NCBI RefSeq assembly: GCF_023566355.1
Contig: NZ_JAKNSW010000001.1
Span: 124,001-188,000 of the forward strand
Reading direction: 5' to 3'
DNA: 64,000 bases
DNA from: Mesoplasma sp. JKS002658
GTDB lineage: Bacteria > Bacillota_I > Bacilli_A > Mycoplasmatales > Mycoplasmataceae
A program made the position numbers and the translations under genes. Below are positions 12,819-22,200 of the stretch, piece after piece (the first letter of the stretch is position 1; each line of letters opens with the position of its first letter). The notes beneath the pieces are model-generated. The model saw only the letters and a list, made by a program, of their open reading frames with translations. It made no database searches and was not told the origin of the DNA.

Positions 12819-13251
12819 GGTAATTATGTTTCCTGGGAGTTTTGATCCCTTTCATTCTGGTCACCAAGTTTTAGTTGAAAAAGCCTTACAATTATTTGAC
12901 CAAGTAGTGATTGTAGTTTCAAGAAATCCAGAAAAAACCTATCAACACTCAGGTCAAAGTCGTGTAGAGATGATTGAGACAATCTTTCAGACTAACCCAC
13001 GAGTGAAAGTAATGCTCAACGAACATTACTTGACTGCGATTTTTGCCCAAATGCACCAAATTAACTATTGCTTGCGGGGATTTAGAAATGATGTTGACTT
13101 TGCTTATGAAGCCAAAATTGCTAGTTACAATAAGGTGTTAAATCCTCAATTAGAACTAGTTTACTTTTTTAGCCAACCCGATGATAAAAAAACTAGCTCA
13201 ACTTTATTAAAAGAAATTAAGCAATATAAGAAGGAAAACAATTATGAATAG
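12787..13251 (+). CDS. coaD: Phosphopantetheine adenylyltransferase
   Basis: About 154 residues. The nucleotidyltransferase motif GSFDPFHSGH (residues 16-25) and a late S-S-T-L-L-K-E block match CoaD, which makes dephospho-CoA from ATP and phosphopantetheine. LRGFRNDVDFAYE is also typical. The start is uncertain: ATG 12826 has an AGGG site but would remove the first beta strand, so ATG 12787, inside the end of hpt, is preferred. It overlaps the following DHH gene by eight bases, indicating an operon ruvX-hpt-coaD-DHH. Confidence 0.88.
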   Translation: MKPNLKIENDRVIMFPGSFDPFHSGHQVLVEKALQLFDQVVIVVSRNPEKTYQHSGQSRVEMIETIFQTNPRVKVMLNEHYLTAIFAQMHQINYCLRGFRNDVDFAYEAKIASYNKVLNPQLELVYFFSQPDDKKTSSTLLKEIKQYKKENNYE

Positions 13252-14179
13252 AGATTATCAAAAATTAGCAGACATAGTTAGTCAAAGCGACACGATTATT
13301 ATTTATCGACGCGATAATCCTGATGGTAATGCTTATGGTTCACAGTTGGGTTTAAAAGAAATTATTAAGACTAATTTTCCTGATAAGAACGTTTATGCTG
13401 CTGGAGAGAATAGTGAATATCTCAACCCTTTAGGACGAATGGATAGTTATGATCCTGCTTTAATTTCTGCCTCGTTAGCAATTGTGGTGGATACACCAAG
13501 TAGTGATTGAATTGATGGTGATGATTGAAAAGAATGTGCTACAGTCATTAAAATTGATAATCATCCTGAAAAAGAGGTCTATGGTCAAGTTGATATTAAC
13601 GACCAAAGTGTTTCGAGTTGTAGTGAATTAATCGCTAACATTGCTTTAAGTTTAAAGTGAATGTTAACTCCTGAAGCTGCTCAATGTTTATTGATTGGAA
13701 TTTTAGAAGGAACAACTAACTTTCTCACCTCAGGGTTCAATAAGAAAACTTTTACCACTCTAGCTAAACTTGTGGAATTAAGTCCTAGTGCTCATGAAAT
13801 TCTGAATCGCAGGGTTTATGCTTCGGTTGAAGAAAATAAACTAAAAGCTTATTTGGTTAACCATTTAAAGTCAACTTCTTTAAACACGACATGAGTTTTT
13901 TTACCTAACAAAGTGTTAAAACGCTATAACGTTGAACCTAATCGTGCCTCACAATTCAACTGATTATTACTCGATTTTGCTACTACTGAATTTTGTGTGA
14001 TGTTTGTAGAATATGATGATAAAAGGATTCGCGCCCAATTCTCTTCAAAAACCCGACCAGTAAATATGTTTGCTGCCAAATACGGAGGGTGAGGAACTCG
14101 CCATGGAGCTGGTGCTTTTTTAAAGAATAAGAAACAAGCCCGCGAAATTTTAACCATTTTAGAAAGTGAAACTTTTTAA
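13244..14179 (+). CDS. NrnA-like DHH phosphoesterase, active site degenerate
   Basis: 311 residues. The overall pattern matches the DHH/DHHA1 family of NrnA (nanoRNase / pAp phosphatase): PDGNAYGSQ near residue 26, AIVVDTPSS, KIDNHPEKEVYG, and a Gly-rich C-terminal motif. Compared with NrnA as I remember it, several metal ligands are changed. The first-motif His is Arg23, the following Asp is Asn29, DHH reads Asp-Asn-His, and the Asp of the G-x-x-G-D-T block is Gly. The GGGH motif reads GGWGTRHGAGA. The protein may be a non-catalytic binder or have altered chemistry. It is last in the ruvX-hpt-coaD operon. Confidence 0.8.
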
Positions 14180-14209
14180 AGAAATAACGCTTAACTCCGC
14201 GCTTTTTGT

Positions 14210-14239
14210 TTGACAGAACGCTGAAAGAAAAGGTACAAT
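14210..14239 (+). promoter_or_regulatory. tRNA-His promoter
   Basis: TTGACA at 14210-14215 and TACAAT at 14234-14239 with an 18-base spacer, about 30 bases before the tRNA. This is one of the best consensus promoters in the window. Confidence 0.8.
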
Positions 14240-14269
14240 TCTAGTGTTGAGTTTTCAACACTTTGAAAT

Positions 14270-14346
14270 GGCGTTTGTGGCGAAGTGGTTAACGCATCGG
14301 GTTGTGGTTCCGACATACGGGGGTTCAATTCCCCTCAAACGCCCCA
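14270..14346 (+). tRNA. tRNA-His (GUG)
   Basis: A full cloverleaf is visible, with anticodon loop TTGTGGT (anticodon GTG), T-loop GGTTCAATTCC and an encoded CCA. The extra 5' G at 14270 pairs with C to give the 8-bp acceptor stem characteristic of tRNA-His. Confidence 0.95.
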
Positions 14347-14357
14347 TTTTAAAAATT

Positions 14358-14385
14358 ATCTTCCTATTTTTGGGAAGTTTTTTTA
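14358..14385 (+). terminator. Terminator after tRNA-His
   Basis: CTTCC/GGAAG stem with a T-rich loop and seven Ts. Confidence 0.65.
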
Positions 14386-14421
14386 TTTCTCTCGTAAACC
14401 ATAAACGGGAGGATAGAAAAC

Positions 14422-15636
14422 ATGAATATTAACCAGGTAATATCCAATCAAATGGCTAAAGATGACGTTCTGGCTAGTATTATAAATTACAACGATTCAG
14501 AGCAAGGATTATTATTAGCACCTAATTTTATGTTTGTAAATAAACCAACTACGATTGATAAACAAAGCTATTACAAGTTGATTGTTTGGTTTGAGTTAAT
14601 TGCAAACAATAACCAAGTTGATTGAACAAAACTACCACGAGCCATTCTCTTAACTAATTTAAGTTTTACTTTATTTAAACGAGAAAATAGTGGGCTAGTT
14701 TCTATTGATTATGCTACTAAGCAACCATCAGCATTGATGGAACAACTTTTCCTCAAATATGATGATAATAACCACCGCATTGAAATCAAACACCAAGATT
14801 TTTTCGAATACAAAATTCCATCAACTTTAATCGATCCTAGTTCAAATGATTTTTTGTTTAATTTAGAGTATCAGTCAACTAGTAAAATCGGCTTAACTAA
14901 TAATTATGGGGTTGGGTTTAATAAGGGGTTTTTAAATATTAAAACAGCGACAGAAACAATTAGAGACAATAACTTTGTTTCTAACCAAGTAGTGGCTTGT
15001 CTAAGCAGAGACACCACTACCAAGCAAGAAAACGTCTTTTATCCTTTGTTAAGGAAGACTATTTCATTAAAAGCTAATTTCGTGCAGACTCGGATGAGAA
15101 GTGATGATCCACTTTTGGGATTCACAATTGATACCACAGAAGAATGACCACCTTTTTTAGCAGAGCTTGTTGATTTAAAAAACATCTTATGGGACATACG
15201 CAATAGCCTTGTTGGTGATGAAATAGTGGTTGGCCAACTAAAAATTATTGGTAGTGATGAATGGAAAAATTATTATAACTTCGATGAAGTTAATTATGAT
15301 TTTCAAGATAAAAGAATCCTCAGACTTGCTGATCATTTTGATTATGATTATAACTTGCAAAAAATTGTCAAAACTAGTAGTGGTGATGTGCTTTTTTCTA
15401 GTGAATTTAATCAAACTTTGTTAATTAATTTATTATTATTTGGCAAGCCTTTTACTTATAAAATTTTAATTAATAATCATGAACCAATAATTAATTATGA
15501 TTATCAAGAACTTGATTTAATTGATTATGTCACTTATCAACCACAAGATTTCTTCTTGTCATCATCATTCACATACGAAATATTTACCACCAAATTAAGG
15601 GCGATTCTTGATGAACAAAGCAAAAATTGTCGCTAA
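14422..15636 (+). CDS. Unknown protein, cytoplasmic
   Basis: 404 residues from ATG 14422, after a GGGAGG site. TGA codons at 14623-14625 and 15145-15147 are Trp. The sequence is rich in Asn, Asp, Leu and Phe, with neither a signal peptide nor a convincing membrane span. I do not recognise the family. Its last 26 bases overlap the start of a small membrane protein, which suggests the two products act together, perhaps at the inner face of the membrane. Confidence 0.8.
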
Positions 15637-16000
15637 AATTCTCTTGGCACTAATTGTGCTTTCAAGTATTGGTGGAGGAGGATATTTAATTTATCAATTT
15701 AGCAGGCAGCATCCAAATCTTTATTATGAAGATGATGAAACTACGAAACATAATTTTGAACAACTAAAATTTACTGCTAGAGAAACACAACAATTATTAA
15801 GAGTAGAAAATCAAAATTATTATTTTGATTTAGTTAATTTTCAATATTTGTTTTTAATGAAACTGAAAACAAGCTATCGGGAATTATTAGCTAAAACCAT
15901 TACTTTTTCAACTGAAAATCAAAAACAGCCCAAAGTAATTCGGGCAAAAATTCACTTAAATGACCAAAATGAATTAAATTGAAAGTATAGTATAATCTAA
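15611..16000 (+). CDS. Small single-span membrane protein, unknown
   Basis: 129 residues from ATG 15611. An N-terminal hydrophobic helix (about residues 8-30) ends in a Gly-rich turn, followed by about 100 polar residues. The orientation rule (basic N-terminus) predicts that the C-terminal part lies outside. It overlaps the preceding gene by 26 bases. The final codons contain the TATAAT of the next promoter. No family recognised. Confidence 0.75.
15991..15996 (+). promoter_or_regulatory. -10 box for acpP, inside the preceding gene
   Basis: AGTATAATC in the last codons of the membrane-protein gene, 38 bases before the acpP start. A clear CCTGGAGG ribosome-binding site lies in the leader. Confidence 0.55.
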
Positions 16001-16033
16001 TTTAGATAAAAAAATTCATCCTGGAGGTTACAA

Positions 16034-16258
16034 ATGGATTACACACAAGAAATCATTAAAGAATTAAAAAAACACGGTGCAAAAGGTGATCTTAATGAGA
16101 ATACCATCTTAACTGCTGTTGGAATTGATTCTTTAGATTTGATGGATATGGTGATTGATTTAGAAGACAGATTGGAAATTTCTGTACCAGATGAGGAATT
16201 ACAAAATTTTAAAACAATAGGAGAATTGAATCAACTAATTATTAAGTTGAAACAATAA
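16034..16258 (+). CDS. acpP: Acyl carrier protein
   Basis: 74 residues. The phosphopantetheine attachment Ser lies in GIDSLDLMDMV (about residue 36). The four-helix ACP pattern and acidic composition are clear. The arm is added from CoA, whose synthesis includes the coaD gene upstream in this window. In fatty-acid-auxotrophic mollicutes ACP is thought to serve acyl transfer in lipid metabolism. Only three bases separate it from the Fur-like gene, so they are co-transcribed. Confidence 0.93.
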   Translation: MDYTQEIIKELKKHGAKGDLNENTILTAVGIDSLDLMDMVIDLEDRLEISVPDEELQNFKTIGELNQLIIKLKQ

Positions 16259-16261
16259 AAC

Positions 16262-16735
16262 ATGGGTGAAGCGATAACTAAAGCACAAGAAAAACTTTAT
16301 GAGTCTATTACGCAAAAATTAAAACAACAAAATATTAAGTTAACTCAGGTACGAAAAGCAATTATTAAAATTTTAATTCGTTTAGACCATCCCACTGCAC
16401 CAATGATTGTTGATGAGTTAAAAAAAGATAATCACCTAATCAATGTTGCGAGTGTTTATAATACTCTCAATGTTTTGTTAGATTATCATGTGGTTAGTGC
16501 CAATACCTTTAATGGTAAGCAAATTTGTTATGAAATTGTTGCTCCCAATCTGATTCACTTTTCTTGTATCAAGTGTAATCAACTTTATCATGTTGATGCA
16601 ACTAAGTTTGAACAAATCGCTGATAACCAGTTAATTACTCTTGGTGCATCAATTAATTTTTTAATGGATCATTTTAAAATTGAGTGTCACGGGGTTTGTG
16701 AAAATTGTGTAATTAAACAAGAAATGGGTCAGTAG
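16262..16735 (+). CDS. Fur/PerR-family metalloregulator
   Basis: 157 residues. An N-terminal winged helix (KLTQVRKAIIKIL... ASVYNTLNVL, residues about 25-80) is followed by a dimerisation domain. That domain has two Cys-x2-Cys pairs, CIKC (near 102) and CENC (near 150), which form the structural zinc site. Members sense iron, peroxide, zinc or manganese and repress transport or defence genes; which metal applies here cannot be told. No obvious target operator was found nearby. Confidence 0.88.
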   Translation: MGEAITKAQEKLYESITQKLKQQNIKLTQVRKAIIKILIRLDHPTAPMIVDELKKDNHLINVASVYNTLNVLLDYHVVSANTFNGKQICYEIVAPNLIHFSCIKCNQLYHVDATKFEQIADNQLITLGASINFLMDHFKIECHGVCENCVIKQEMGQ

Positions 16736-16818
16736 CTTTCTTTGGAGTTAAAGGCCTTTTTCTTCTTTTTTTTGCAAAAAAGTAGCGAGATTTAGGTATA
16801 ATTTTAAGGTTGAGACCT

Positions 16819-16894
16819 AGGGGTATAGTTCAGTTGGTAGAACATCGGTCTTCAAAACCGAGTGTCGCGAGTTCGAGTCTTGCTACCCCTGCCA
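16819..16894 (+). tRNA. tRNA-Trp (UCA), reads UGA
   Basis: Cloverleaf with acceptor AGGGGTA/TACCCCT, anticodon loop CTTCAAA (anticodon TCA at 16852-16854), discriminator G and encoded CCA. This tRNA is the direct genomic basis for UGA as Trp. TATAAT lies upstream near 16797. Confidence 0.95.
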
Positions 16895-16910
16895 TGATGA
16901 TTTTCAGTCT

Positions 16911-16936
16911 TCGCACTTCAATGGGTGCGATTTTTT
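16911..16936 (+). terminator. Hairpin with T run between the two tRNA-Trp genes
   Basis: TCGCAC/GTGCGA stem plus TTTTTT sits in the 44-base gap between the two tRNAs. It would lower transcription of the CCA-anticodon tRNA relative to the UCA one, as is known for Mycoplasma capricolum. Confidence 0.8.
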
Positions 16937-16938
16937 AT

Positions 16939-17013
16939 AGGGGTGTAGTTCAGTGGTAGAACGACGGTCTCCAAAACCGTGCGCTGAGGGTTCGATTCCT
17001 TTCACCCCTGCCA
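16939..17013 (+). tRNA. tRNA-Trp (CCA)
   Basis: Cloverleaf with acceptor AGGGGTG/CACCCCT, anticodon loop CTCCAAA (anticodon CCA), discriminator G and encoded CCA. It is closely similar to the adjacent UCA tRNA and clearly arose with it by tandem duplication. Confidence 0.95.
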
Positions 17014-17026
17014 AAGTAAAAAATAA

Positions 17027-17051
17027 AAATACCCCATGGGGTATTTTTTTA
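17027..17051. terminator. Bidirectional terminator
   Basis: AATACCCC/GGGGTATT flanked by A and T runs on both sides. It serves the tRNA-Trp pair on the plus strand and the degV pair on the minus strand. Confidence 0.85.
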
Positions 17052-17061
17052 TTATGATTAA

Positions 17062-17916
17062 TTAATATTTCTTGACAGAAATAAAACCGATTGTATTTAC
17101 TCCAGCATGAGCGGTGTACATTGCAGGAATTTCTTCGTTTTCGTAGGCAACCTTTTCTTTTTCAAGAACTTCAATCGCTGCTTGTTTGATTTTTTCATCA
17201 GTTAAGGGAGTGGTGACAAAAATCAGTTTATATTCTGTATTATCGTATTTTTCTTTAATTGTACTAATTGCAGTTTTAGAAACCGAACCAATTGTACGAC
17301 CAAAAGCTTGTTTTTTTGGTTTTGCTTCTCATTTAATTAATACTTTAGTTTTGAAGACGTTCAGAATTGTTTGAATAATCCCGACCGCTCTTCCACCACG
17401 AGCTAACTTTTTCAAATCTCCAGGAACAATCCCTAAATACATTTCTTCTTCATAAGTTTTTAAGAAATCTTCGATTGCTTCAATGGAATTTAAGGTTCCA
17501 TTTTTGATTTGTTGGTCTAAGACTAAAGCGCATTCTTTAATTCCGTTTGCAGCCATTGAGTGTTCGATCACTTTAACTTTGTTGGCAAATTCTTTGGCAA
17601 CCATTAAAGAAGTTTGGTACATTGAAGATAGATTACCAGGGATTGGCAAGTGAATAATATAATCATATGTTTTAAGCATTTCTTCATATTTTGCTTGTAA
17701 CTCACCTGGACTCGCTTGGCTAGTTCTCACATTTTCTCCATCAGCAACACGTTGATAGAAGTTAGTTTCTATTAAGTTTTGGGGGGTATCAATGATGTCG
17801 GTTTCATCTTCAAAAATGATATGCAAAGGAAGTAGGGCGATAGCTGTATTTTCATAAAGTTGAAAATCATCTCCTGCAGCTGTATCAATTAAGATTCCGA
17901 TTTTTTGGTTATTCAT
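17062..17916 (-). CDS. DegV-family fatty-acid-binding protein (copy 1)
   Basis: 284 residues, ATG at 17916 behind AAGGA; one TGA is Trp. The motifs of the family are present: IDTAAGDD near the start, TSQASPGE at about 80 and a late RTIGSV and HAGVNTIG. DegV/FakB proteins bind a fatty acid, which the kinase FakA phosphorylates so that it can enter lipid synthesis. This suits an organism that takes up fatty acids. Second gene of a two-degV operon, only four bases after the first. Confidence 0.9.
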
Positions 17917-17920
17917 TAAA

Positions 17921-18751
17921 CTATTCCTTTCATCCAATAATTGAGAAAGCGTCTCTTCCAGTATGAGCAGCAATTACGTTAGTAAGTTCTGATTCAATTC
18001 CGATTTCTAAGCCTTCTTTTTCAATAATTTGTTTCACTAATTCAACATTTTCTTCAGCAGTTCGAGAATAAGTTAAGTCAACCACTTCTAAATCTCTAAT
18101 TTCTTTTTTAATTGCTTGGACAGCTTCGGCGACTGCTTTTTTAAAGGTTCTGGTTGTGAATGCTTTATCAATTGTTCCATCATAAGTTAAAACAGGGACA
18201 ATTTTTAAAATTTTTGCTAAATTAGCAGCTGCTGGAGTAATTCTTCCTCCACGTTTTAAAGTTTCTAAATTTTTTGGAATGATAAATCCATAAAAATTCT
18301 CTGATTCTTGCTTAACTAATTCAAGAATTTCAAAACCAGTTTTATTTTGACTAATCCAACTGGCAATCTTTTTTACAATGTGTTGTTGAACAATGCTCAC
18401 TCCGTTAGTATCAGTGACAAATACTCTGCCTCTGTAGCGTTCTTCAGTTTCACTTAAAACTCGATAATTACTAAATTGACTGCTTAAACCTTTAGAAATG
18501 AAGGCACAAATGATTTGGTCATAATCTTTTAAAAGGTGATCTCACATTTTAATCATGTCTCCTGGACTTGTTTGACTAGTTTTTAATTGTTGATTTTTTA
18601 ACAATTCGTAGAATTCGTTTTTGTTAAAACTACTATCATCTTTGATTTCTTTTCCATCTTCAGTAATAATCATTAGCGGAATTAAATAAAGATCCTTATA
18701 ATCTTTTAATTTTCCATCATAGGATGAATCAGTTAAAATAGCAATTTTCAT
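17921..18751 (-). CDS. DegV-family fatty-acid-binding protein (copy 2)
   Basis: 276 residues, ATG at 18751 behind GGAGGG. It begins with the DegV hallmark ILTDSSYD, has TSQTSPGD near residue 65 and a C-terminal AAHTGRDAFSIIG block that places a His and Ser near the lipid head group. Two TGA codons are Trp. The two copies differ a lot, suggesting different fatty-acid preferences (as in FakB1/FakB2). Its promoter region is shared with the divergent ytpR gene. Confidence 0.9.
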
Positions 18752-18878
18752 TCGTAATGCCCTCCATAACGATACTAAAACAATTCTATAATGTTTGATA
18801 TAATGATATCAGTAAAAAGAGATTCTATTTGTTTTATATTCAATAGATTTTATAACAAAAACGAAAACGGGTGCGAAG
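18752..18878. promoter_or_regulatory. Divergent promoter region of degV pair and ytpR
   Basis: A TATAAT near 18800 (TTTGATATAATG) reads to the right. On the minus strand TATAGAAT near 18790 reads to the left. The -10 boxes overlap, so the two transcripts may compete. Confidence 0.45.
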
Positions 18879-19472
18879 ATGTACGGAATTTATTACAATC
18901 AGCTGTTTGATGTGTTAATGGTAGTCAAGAAAAACGAACCTTCACAATTAATCGATATCAAGGGTGATGTTGTCTTGCTTGGTGGTAAAAATGATGAAAT
19001 TAATGGGATAAATATTTTTAAGGTTTCTCAAGATTTGCATCCAATTAAAGCTTTTAATTCTTTTGAACCTGAAGTGCTTGATTACGTTAAGACAAAACTA
19101 GCAGATCATTTTTTGTTTGTTCAAAGTTCGCAATTTGTAGTTGGCAAAGTTTTGGTGTGTGAAGATATTGAGGGAACTCATTTACATTTGTGTCAGGTTG
19201 ATCTAGGAACCAGAGTGGAACAAATTGTTTGTGGAGCGGCTAATATTGCTATTGACCAGTTGGTAGTAGTGGCGTTAAATGGTGCTTGAATGCCTAATGG
19301 TGAACAAATTGTGCCTTCAAAATTGAGAGGATATGAATCTAATGGAATGATTTGTAGCCAAAAGGAACTGGGTTTAGAAAATGATGATTTTAACCAAACT
19401 GGAATTGTTGTTTTGCCCCCAATGTTTGAAAATAAAGTGGGTCAAGATTTTTTCAAGGAGTCAGAAGCATAA
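18879..19472 (+). CDS. ytpR: YtpR-like tRNA-binding (EMAP/OB-fold) protein
   Basis: 197 residues. The second half is an OB-fold tRNA-binding domain like that at the N-terminus of bacterial PheT: GKVLVCEDIEGTHLHLCQVDLG, then IVCGAANI, then KLRGYESNGMICS. The standalone form is named YtpR in Bacillus. The N-terminal 85 residues are the usual YtpR extension. Possible roles are tRNA handling or quality control. One TGA at 19287-19289 is Trp. The next gene starts three bases after its stop. Confidence 0.88.
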
Positions 19473-19475
19473 TTC

Positions 19476-20534
19476 ATGAAAAACTATCAATTTGATGCCC
19501 AGGTTAAAAAGGGTTATTATTTAGCAGATTATTTTAAAAAAACTGTTAAGATTGTTGAAAAATATAAAAGTGATGCTGTGGTAACAATGCAGTTCTTTCA
19601 ACGCAAGGAAAATACTGTTGTATGTGGAATTAAACAAGTTTTGGCTTTGATTAAGTTTGCTTGTCCTAACTATTTAACTTTAAAAATTGAAGCTCTTGAT
19701 GATGGGATGGTTGTTCAACCCTTAGAGCCGGTTTTAAAAATTACTGGTCATTACCAAGATTTTGGTTTTTTAGAAGGAATGATTGATGGAATTCTTGCCC
19801 GCAATTCTTCGATTGCGACCAATAGTGCTCGGGTAATTGCGGTGGTTGGATCCCAAAGAGCCTTAAATATGAACGATCGTGCTGATTTATATCTTAACCA
19901 ACCCTTTGATGGCTATGCATCGTATGTGGGTGGTTTTCGCCAGTTTGTCAGTGAGGCGGCCTTGGAATTAATTGATGATGAAACTGTTAAACAGCCAAGT
20001 GGAACAATGCCCCATGCTTTAATTCAAATTTTTGATGGTGACGTCTTAGAAGCTACCAAAGCTTTTCATGAAACTTTTCCAGATAATAGACTGGTTGCGT
20101 TAGTGGACTATCATAATGATTGTGTTAATGATGCTTTAAAGGTTGCTCGTTATTTTAAAGAGAAGTTGTTTGCAATTCGTTTAGATACTGCTGCTAATTT
20201 AGTTGATCAAACCTTGAGTAAGACTAAAGACCAATATCCAGAGGATGCGAAGTTAAATGGTGTTAGTGAATATCTCGTGGTGGCCGTTCGTGAAGCTTTA
20301 AATCAAGAAGGATTCAATCATGTAAAGATTATTGTTTCTTCTGGATTCAATGCTGAAAAAATTGCTGATTTTGAACAAAAAAAGATTCCAGTGGATCTCT
20401 ATGGTATTGGTGAAGCTTTGGTGAAAGTTAATATTGGTTTTACTGGTGATAATGTTGCTTTGAATGGTCAAGGACAAGCAAAATTTGGTCGTGAAGAACA
20501 CGAAAACAAACGCTTAAAAGCATGAAAATGATAA
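19476..20534 (+). CDS. pncB: Nicotinate phosphoribosyltransferase
   Basis: 352 residues. It makes nicotinate mononucleotide from nicotinate and PRPP, the entry step of NAD salvage. Visible family features are MQFFQRKENTVVCGI near the N-terminus, ARNSSIATNSARV, IRLDTAANLVD, VSSGFNAEKI and DLYGIGEAL, which correspond to the PRPP and substrate-binding barrel loops. Near the end TGA is read as Trp twice before TAA 20532-20534. It lies in an operon with ytpR and tyrS; a GGAGAG site for tyrS follows directly. Confidence 0.9.
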
Positions 20535-20548
20535 ATAAAGGAGAGCTA

Positions 20549-21814
20549 ATGGATACTAAACAATCAAGTATTATTGATGAGTTAACGTGAAGGGGTTTGG
20601 TTAAACAATATACTAGTCTTGAACGAATTACGTCTGCACAACAAAATAAAGCTGGCGTTTATTGTGGTTTTGACCCCACTGCTGATTCTTTGCATGTTGG
20701 TCATTTAATTCCCATCACTTTGTTAAAACGTTTTAAATTATTTGGTTTTGACCCAATTGCTTTAATTGGGGGAGGGACAGGGATGATTGGTGATCCTTCG
20801 TTTAAATCCCAGGAACGAGTGTTGCAAACTGCCCAACAAGTAAAAGTTAATACTGATGCGATTACTAAGCAATTAAAAGGAATCATTCCTGAAGTTAAGT
20901 TTGCTAACAACTATGATTGGTTGAAAGAATTAACCTTATTAAATTTTTTGCGTGATATTGGTAAGGATTTTACTCTTGCTTACCTTTTAAACAAAGAGTC
21001 AATTAAAACTCGGATTGAAACTGGTTTAAGTGTGACAGAATTTTCTTACACAATTCTTCAAGCTTATGACTTCTACCAACTTTATCAAAACTATAATTGT
21101 CAAGTCCAGATTGGTGGTTCTGACCAGTGGGGAAACATTACTTCAGGAACTGATTTAATTGGAGCAAAAGTGGGTCGCGACCAAACTAAAGCTGCAGGGT
21201 TAACCATTAACTTGTTAACTAAAAAAGATGGGAAAAAATTTGGCAAGACCGAATCAGGAGCGGTATGATTAGATGCTCAGAAAACCAGTGTTTATGAGTT
21301 CTATCAGTTTTGATTTAACCAAGATGATCTTGATGCTTATCAAATGTTAAAGTTTTTTACCTTCTTAAGTCAAAGTGAAATTGAAGATTTAAAAACAAAG
21401 GCTGATGCTCAACCACAATTACGTTTAATGCAAGTCAAACTTGCAGAAGAAATGACTTTATTTGTTCATCATGAACAAGGATTAAAATCAGCTCAAAATA
21501 TTACTAATGCTTTCTTTAATGGCGATTTAAAAAACTTAAATGACGAGGAATTGAAAGTTGTCTTTCATTCAATTCCTTCAGGAAGAATTTCTTCTGGAAG
21601 TTTTTTGATTGATGGTTTAGTCACTTCTAAAGCGGCTGGTTCTAAACGAGAAGCTCGAGAATTTCTTCAATCTGGAGCGATTAGTATTAATGGTGAAGTT
21701 ATTAATGATGAGAACTTTGTCTTAAGTACTGATTTGGCTTTAAACCACCAATACTTGTTTATTAAACGTGGGAAAAGAAAGTTCTTTGGACTTGATTTAA
21801 AAACTAGAAAGTAA
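20549..21814 (+). CDS. tyrS: Tyrosyl-tRNA synthetase
   Basis: 421 residues. It is a class I synthetase with HVGH (HIGH motif) in FDPTADSLHVGHL at about 45-57. It has the QIGGSDQWGNI tyrosine-binding region and KFGKT as the KMSKS equivalent, followed by ESGAVWLD with TGA for Trp. An S4-like RNA-binding domain ends the protein (SKREAREFLQSGAISING). No T-box leader is visible upstream because the gene is inside the ytpR-pncB operon. In Bacillus tyrS lies next to rpsD; here the azole-peptide island separates them. Confidence 0.97.
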
Positions 21815-21835
21815 ATCAACTTTCTAGTTTTTTTA
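21801..21835 (+). terminator. Terminator after tyrS
   Basis: AAACTAGAAAG/CTTTCTAGTTT stem with a seven-T tail; the left arm overlaps the last tyrS codons. Confidence 0.9.
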
Positions 21836-21977
21836 TTAAAGTTTCAAGATTAAATTAGCACATTATAACTCTTTTTTATTTTCAAAGAGCAGAGCAGACC
21901 GAGTTTTTGAAAAAGACTGGTAAATAAAATTTTTAATTTAGAAAAGTTTTATTATAAATAGGAAGGGAGGTCTTCTT
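21836..21977 (+). promoter_or_regulatory. Leader and likely promoter of the azole-peptide cluster
   Basis: An AT-rich stretch with TTATTATAAAT at about 21948-21959, a possible -10, and a perfect-looking GGGAGG ribosome-binding site at 21964-21970, eight bases before the precursor ATG. No clear -35 box. Confidence 0.45.
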
Positions 21978-22127
21978 ATGCTCAACGAAATTTCTATTGA
22001 AAAAGACTTTTTTGTTATTCGCAGTAACAATAGTTCTTTTTCTGATTCTAAATATAAAGACGGTATGCTTTTAGGAAGTTGCTGCTGCTGCTGCAGTTGC
22101 TGCCCATGTTGCTGTTGTGCATTATAG
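21978..22127 (+). CDS. Streptolysin S-like TOMM precursor peptide
   Basis: 49 residues: a leader of about 34 residues, then the core CCCCCSCCPCCCCAL. The core has 11 Cys and one Ser in 15 residues and closely resembles the CCCCC-x2-CC block of SagA. In this family, leader recognition lets the SagB/C/D enzymes turn core Cys/Ser into thiazoles/oxazoles; the leader is then cut off and the product exported. Ending in Ala-Leu, the core lacks the long Gly/Ser tail of SagA. A likely processing site is near LLGS at residues 31-34, but no protease gene is seen in the cluster. The strong Shine-Dalgarno sequence, and the SagB-C-D genes directly downstream, make a coding role convincing. The Cys codons are mostly TGC, unusual in this AT-rich genome. 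Confidence 0.9.
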   Translation: MLNEISIEKDFFVIRSNNSSFSDSKYKDGMLLGSCCCCCSCCPCCCCAL

Positions 22128-22200
22128 AAATAAACTAGCACATATTTCCGCCATAGAATCGTTTGTTAAGATTTTGTGGTGTTTTTAAAAAGGAGAGAGA

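Noticed and set aside
21938-22141. Minus-strand frame rich in Gln (poly-Q) opposite the TOMM precursor
   Set aside because: It is only the reverse complement of the poly-Cys codons (TGC/GCA). It has no ribosome-binding site, while the plus-strand frame has a strong one and fits the cluster.
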